Shown here: positions 60,555-64,000 of the stretch, piece by piece
How the letters are laid out: each line of letters begins with the position of its first letter
Position numbering within the stretch: position 1 is the first letter of the stretch
NCBI RefSeq assembly: GCF_002160765.1
Contig: NZ_NFLF01000001.1
Span: 310,001-374,000, forward strand
From: Lachnoclostridium sp. An138
GTDB taxonomy: Bacteria > Bacillota > Clostridia > Lachnospirales > Lachnospiraceae
Length of the DNA stretch: 64,000 nt
Direction: 5' to 3'
The notes under the pieces: model-generated
Database searches by the model: none
The model's input: only the letters and a program-made list of their open reading frames with translations
Told to the model about the DNA's origin: nothing
Position numbers and translations under genes: made by a program

Positions 60555-60604
60555 TACTCTTCTGTACTTTTGTCTTGTACTGTTGCACTCTTCTGCACTT
60601 TTGT
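60555..60604. repeat. 19-bp direct repeat with paired base changes
   Basis: TACTCTTCTGTACTTTTGT (60555-60573) recurs as CACTCTTCTGCACTTTTGT (60586-60604). Both differences are T to C within the two TAC/CAC parts. It lies in the 3' region between the terminator and pyrC. Confidence 0.55.
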
Positions 60605-60676
60605 ATTCCGATATCACTTTACACCCTGTTTTTTGCGCCCTTTTCATGCGCAGACGGTTTGCGGTCCGGAATACCT

Positions 60677-61948
60677 CTATGCCTCGTATACTATTTTTCC
60701 CTGACAGATCGTATAATGTACCCGCCCGAAAAGCCTCTTTCCCAGAAAGGGGGAATTGGAGGAACGGGAACGGAAGCTTTCTACTGTCCATTCTTCTTTT
60801 TCATTGAAAATCACAAAATCAGCAGGGGCTCCCACCTGGATTCCTTCACAGGGAAGCCCATAGAGACGGGCGGGATTCAGGCTCATCTTCTCCATGAGCT
60901 GCATCAGGCTCAAATATCCCGGTCGAACCAGATGAGTGATTCCCAGAGCAAGAGCCGTCTCAAGGCCGATGATTCCGCTGGGCGCTTCGGTCAGCGGCAG
61001 ATCCTTTTCTTCCCGGCTGTGGGGCGCATGATCTGTAGCGATCATATCAATCGTCCCGTCACGGAGTCCTTCTATCACCGCCAGCCTGTCCTGTTCTGTG
61101 CGGAGAGGCGGATTCATCTTTGCCAGAGTTCCGTATTCCAGCACAGCCTCTTCATTCAGCGTAAAATGATGAGGCGCCGCCTCTGCCGTCACACGGGACC
61201 CTCTCTTCTTCGAGCGCCGCACGGCTTCCACTGCTCCTGCCGTGCTGATATGCTGGATATTGACCTTTGCCCCGGTCTCCTCAGCCAGACGGCAGTCGCG
61301 CTCCACCATGGAGATTTCTGCTTCCGCCGGAGAACCTCCGATTCCCAGTTTCTCCGAAACCATGCCCCGATTGATCCCGTTATCTGAAATAAGGGCAGGA
61401 TCTTCCTCATGAAGGCTGACCGGCACGTTCAGGCGGGCAGCCTCCTCGAGGGCTTTCCGCAAAAGTTCTCTGTCAAGAATCGGTTTCCCGTCATCCGTAA
61501 ACCCTGCCGCTCCCAGACAGCGAAGCTCCTCCATATCCGTCAGTTCTTTTCCCTGCATGTCTTTCGTCACTGCCGCGCAGGCCAGCACATGGATTCCTGT
61601 CTGCTTTCCCTTTTCCAGCACATAGGAAAGAGTCTCCGGATTATCATTGACCGGTCTGGTATTCGCCATGCAGACCACTGTGGTAAAACCTCCTGCCGCT
61701 GCCGCTGCCGCGCCGGTCAGAATATCTTCTTTATAGGTAAGGCCCGGGTCCCGGAAATGCACATGTACATCCACCAGCCCCGGCGCAATCGTCAGCCCGG
61801 AAGCTTGCAGAATACGTTCACAGCCAGCTGTATCCAGCGCCTCGCCTACTGCCGCTACCTTACCATCCCTTATAAGAATGTCTGCCGTCTTCTCTGTCCC
61901 GCTTACAGGGTCCAGAATTTTCACTCCGCAAATACCGATTTCTGTCAT
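60677..61948 (-). CDS. pyrC: Dihydroorotase
   Basis: The 423-residue enzyme closes carbamoyl-aspartate to dihydroorotate, the third step of UMP synthesis. It has the metal motif DVHVHFRDPG (H62, H64), NIQHISTAGAVE, VTAEAAPHHF, and ATDHAPHSREEK with the catalytic Asp region. This is the longer class I type. No other pyr gene is adjacent. Its start overlaps the stop codon of the upstream solute-binding protein gene (ATGA), so it depends on that transcript. Confidence 0.94.
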   Translation of the reverse strand: MTEIGICGVKILDPVSGTEKTADILIRDGKVAAVGEALDTAGCERILQASGLTIAPGLVDVHVHFRDPGLTYKEDILTGAAAAAAGGFTTVVCMANTRPVNDNPETLSYVLEKGKQTGIHVLACAAVTKDMQGKELTDMEELRCLGAAGFTDDGKPILDRELLRKALEEAARLNVPVSLHEEDPALISDNGINRGMVSEKLGIGGSPAEAEISMVERDCRLAEETGAKVNIQHISTAGAVEAVRRSKKRGSRVTAEAAPHHFTLNEEAVLEYGTLAKMNPPLRTEQDRLAVIEGLRDGTIDMIATDHAPHSREEKDLPLTEAPSGIIGLETALALGITHLVRPGYLSLMQLMEKMSLNPARLYGLPCEGIQVGAPADFVIFNEKEEWTVESFRSRSSNSPFLGKRLFGRVHYTICQGKIVYEA

Positions 61949-63348
61949 TCTTCCTTTTCTTCCTTTACCAGTGTCTTATCTGCATACTCTACAAAACTGT
62001 CTGTGGCGTCTTCCACACTGTATTCTTCATTCAGGATCTCCGTCTCCATCTGATACCAGTAGACGCGCATCTCCTCAAATCCTTCTACTTTATTATAATA
62101 AGTTCCGCTGTAAGGCATCAGAGCTTCGTAAAGCTGAGCATCCGCATTTCCCTCATAGACGTCTCCCATGGAGGTCCGCACCGGAAACGCCCCGCTTCGT
62201 ACTACATTCTCCACGGCAACTGACTCATCATTACAGAGAAAATCCACCAGATAGCGGGAGGCCTGCAGCTTGTCCGCGTCTCCGTTTTCAAAAATGCAGA
62301 ACCCGTTCAGCATAAACTCCAGAGACGGAACGCCATCCGCAGAAGGATAGGGCATCACAACCACCTCCACTCCGTTCTCCGCCAGAGCCTCCGCATTGCT
62401 GAGAGCCTGGGGCAGACTCCAGAGCAGGCAGTAGGAATTCTCCCCACTGACAAAGGAAGCCACCGCGTCCGCGCCGGAGAATGCGGAGCCATTCAGAATC
62501 CAGCCCTTCTCCATCCACTCTTTGATCTTGGACAGCGCCTGACGGTTCTCCTCGCTGTTCATGGTGTAGGCCGTCATATCTTCATTCATCAGGCTGCCGT
62601 CATAAAGATTGGTGATAAAAGAGCGGGTGGCGTAGTCGCCCGCGATTCCTGAGCAGTAAAGCATCCCGCTGTTGAAACCGGAAGCATTCAGCCGTTCCAG
62701 CACCTGCTCAAAAGCATCTGTAGTCCAGGTGCAGGCGCCCTCCCGGTTCATAAGCTCAATGGCCCCGGAACCTTCGATCATATAGCGGTTAAAAGCCATT
62801 ACATAATTAGAACCGCTTAACGGATACATTACATAAGCATCCCCGTTTCTGCAGGCGCTTAAAATTCCTTCGCTTACAATATCAGAGGCCACTTCCTCCG
62901 TAAACATATCACTGATATCCGCCAGAACGCCTTTCTTTGCATAAGAGCTGATTCTTCCCGGCTCATCCAGCAGTACGTTAGGCATCTCTCCACTTTCAGA
63001 CTCAATCACGCTCTGTACCTGAGACGGCCCTTCTGTATAATCCAGCATCCGAAGCTCCACTGTGATATTCGGATATTTCTTATTAAATTCCTTAATCAGC
63101 TGCTGCTCATAGGCTCCATCCTCCTGGCCCTCTTCCTGAACAAAAATCGGATAAGTCCACCAGGTAATCGTCGTCTCCAGATCCGAGAGGACCTCCGCAG
63201 GCTCTTCTTTTGCTGCTTCCTCTCCCACAACTTCCACTTTGATCTCTTCTATCTCTTCGTCCTGCGCTTCTCCGCTTCCACAGCCGCCAAGCTGAACCGC
63301 CAGAATTCCCGCAAGCGCAAACGTCATTATTTTTTTCCAAAAAGCCAT
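61945..63348 (-). CDS. Extracellular solute-binding lipoprotein (family 1)
   Basis: The 467-residue protein has a lipoprotein signal with C23 (LAVQLGGC) and an acidic linker (about 26-55). A type 1 sugar-binding fold follows: ITWWTYPIFV, GAYEQQLIKEFNKKYPNITVELRMLDY (core EFNKKYPNITVE), DAYVMYPLSGSNYVMAFNR and late LEFMLNGFCIF. The family delivers oligosaccharides or polyols to ABC importers, but no permease or ATPase gene is nearby. It overlaps pyrC. GGGAGG lies about ten bases upstream of the ATG, and a promoter precedes it. Confidence 0.88.
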   Translation of the reverse strand: MAFWKKIMTFALAGILAVQLGGCGSGEAQDEEIEEIKVEVVGEEAAKEEPAEVLSDLETTITWWTYPIFVQEEGQEDGAYEQQLIKEFNKKYPNITVELRMLDYTEGPSQVQSVIESESGEMPNVLLDEPGRISSYAKKGVLADISDMFTEEVASDIVSEGILSACRNGDAYVMYPLSGSNYVMAFNRYMIEGSGAIELMNREGACTWTTDAFEQVLERLNASGFNSGMLYCSGIAGDYATRSFITNLYDGSLMNEDMTAYTMNSEENRQALSKIKEWMEKGWILNGSAFSGADAVASFVSGENSYCLLWSLPQALSNAEALAENGVEVVVMPYPSADGVPSLEFMLNGFCIFENGDADKLQASRYLVDFLCNDESVAVENVVRSGAFPVRTSMGDVYEGNADAQLYEALMPYSGTYYNKVEGFEEMRVYWYQMETEILNEEYSVEDATDSFVEYADKTLVKEEKEE

Positions 63349-63421
63349 GCCTCAGACTGCCTCCCTTAATCCCTGTACGTTCTGCGCAGACCCACAGCAT
63401 TTGGGGTGCGCTGACGTAATC

Positions 63422-63450
63422 ACTATATCACAGATACATACTGGGGACAA
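63422..63450 (-). promoter_or_regulatory. Sigma-A type promoter of the SBP-pyrC unit
   Basis: On the minus strand TTGTCC (63450-63445) and TATAGT (63427-63422) are 17 bases apart. Confidence 0.5.
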
Positions 63451-63471
63451 GAGGAAATCCCCGGTTTCCGG

Positions 63472-63501
63472 TTGACAAGCTTTTCCCTTATAGTATACAA
63501 T
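63472..63501 (+). promoter_or_regulatory. Promoter of the CAT-like gene
   Basis: TTGACA at 63472-63477 is followed by TATACA (16-base spacer) and the overlapping TACAAT at 63496-63501 (18-base spacer). Confidence 0.6.
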
Positions 63502-63532
63502 AAGGCCAAACTTAAGAGGGAGTACAAGTAAA

Positions 63533-64000
63533 ATGAAACCTTTAGAAGGAAGAAGACGCCGCCATGGCGACCGAAATGATGGCTTTCTGGTGAGGAATCT
63601 GGACCCGATGGGAAAACTGATTCCTTTTATTATGAAAAGCAAAGCTGACAGCTGGGTGCTGTTTGAGGATCGAATCGACATCACACATACACAGGATTTT
63701 CTGCATGAGATGCGCAAGGGAAAAATTCCCGGACTGACTCTTTATCATATTATTTTCGCAGCAATCGTCCGCACCTATTCCCAGGTACCTGAACTGAATC
63801 GCTTTGTCGCAAGAAGCAATATTTATGCCCGCAATGAGATGAAAGGCTCCATGGTTGTCATGAAGGGTATGCAGCGGGACAGCGAGCGTACCACGATTAT
63901 GCCGCATTTTGAAATGGAGGCTACCCTGAAGGAAGTGTCTGACGAGATACAGGCCCTGGCCAATCCTATCGACCGCACCAAAAAGGTTGCCGAGGACGAA
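63533..64000 (+). CDS. CAT-like acyltransferase / 2-oxo acid dehydrogenase E2 catalytic-domain protein (partial)
   Basis: The frame is open for 156 codons from the ATG at 63533 to the right edge, so the C-terminal part with the expected HxxxD active site is outside the window. The start MKPLEGRRRRHGDR, then SWVLFEDRIDITHTQDFLHEMRKGKIPGLTLYHIIFAAIVRTYSQVPELNRF (cores TLYHIIFAAIVR and PELNRF), matches the chloramphenicol-acetyltransferase fold group annotated in Clostridia as 2-oxo acid dehydrogenase subunit E2. It has no lipoyl domain at the start. AGAGGGAG precedes the ATG. The true substrate is unknown. Confidence 0.8.
   Translation, partial: MKPLEGRRRRHGDRNDGFLVRNLDPMGKLIPFIMKSKADSWVLFEDRIDITHTQDFLHEMRKGKIPGLTLYHIIFAAIVRTYSQVPELNRFVARSNIYARNEMKGSMVVMKGMQRDSERTTIMPHFEMEATLKEVSDEIQALANPIDRTKKVAEDE

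Noticed and set aside
60486-60791. A 101-codon frame overlapping the end of pyrC
   Set aside because: It spans a terminator and a direct repeat and overlaps pyrC in another frame on the same strand.

Overview
The window reads as chromosome of a spore-forming, anaerobic Firmicute of the class Clostridia, most likely Lachnospiraceae. The evidence is moderate GC, strong AGGAGG ribosome sites, PolC, an SpoVE/FtsW-type protein, an alpha/beta small acid-soluble spore protein, rubrerythrin, DUF4364 and TelA/XpaC genes. I see no phage, complete insertion sequence or CRISPR array. Genus cannot be fixed by eye. Both ends cut genes: yicC on the left and a CAT-like acyltransferase on the right.

Layout. 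1-5 kb: YicC (partial), a GH25 muramidase, the ribosome rescue factor RqcH and a five-SH3-domain secreted protein. 5-8 kb: a metal P1B-ATPase divergent from a TetR repressor. 8-14 kb: an ABC exporter with a two-component system and an Rpn-type nuclease gene packed head-to-tail. 14-25 kb: a zinc phospholipase-like gene, the operon ftsW-ispG-polC-aroK, ilvE, and thyA-dfrA. 25-32 kb: tRNA-Gly, asnB, and a second two-component operon with a beta-propeller-like lipoprotein. 32-40 kb: rubrerythrin, an amidohydrolase, a three-gene ABC/CARDB/permease operon, glyA, and an orphan Wzz-like protein with a degenerate kinase domain. 41-51 kb: YhcC-like radical SAM protein, DUF4364, an AI-2E-family permease, and tig-clpP-clpX-lon-engB. 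51-59 kb: a solute-binding/VWA lipoprotein-XpaC-solute-binding-TelA operon, then a sortase B-LCP-sorting-signal surface locus, the spore protein and a DJ-1 protein. 59-64 kb: CYTH and XRE proteins, an overlapping solute-binding protein-pyrC pair and the CAT-like gene.

Much is housekeeping: DNA replication, isoprenoids, folate/dTMP, protein quality control and pyrimidines. Sensing and envelope biology stand out: two two-component systems, three membrane-protein operons with overlapping genes, and a sortase locus. The strongest candidate for an under-described system is the four-gene operon at 50827-55323. It joins a solute-binding fold to a von Willebrand A domain in one lipoprotein, beside XpaC and TelA, with no ABC permease. 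Other unexplained structure: a dispersed GC-rich repeat at two loci (one supplies the asnB stop codon), a 69-bp TA-flanked palindrome upstream of glyA, a 15-bp minisatellite after the ATPase gene, helically phased direct repeats beside a response regulator, and an inverted repeat that would hide a ribosome site only in read-through mRNA.

Coordinates were read by eye. Promoters are matches to sigma-A (or sigma-G) consensus, not mapped starts. Identifications come from motif recognition, without database searches.
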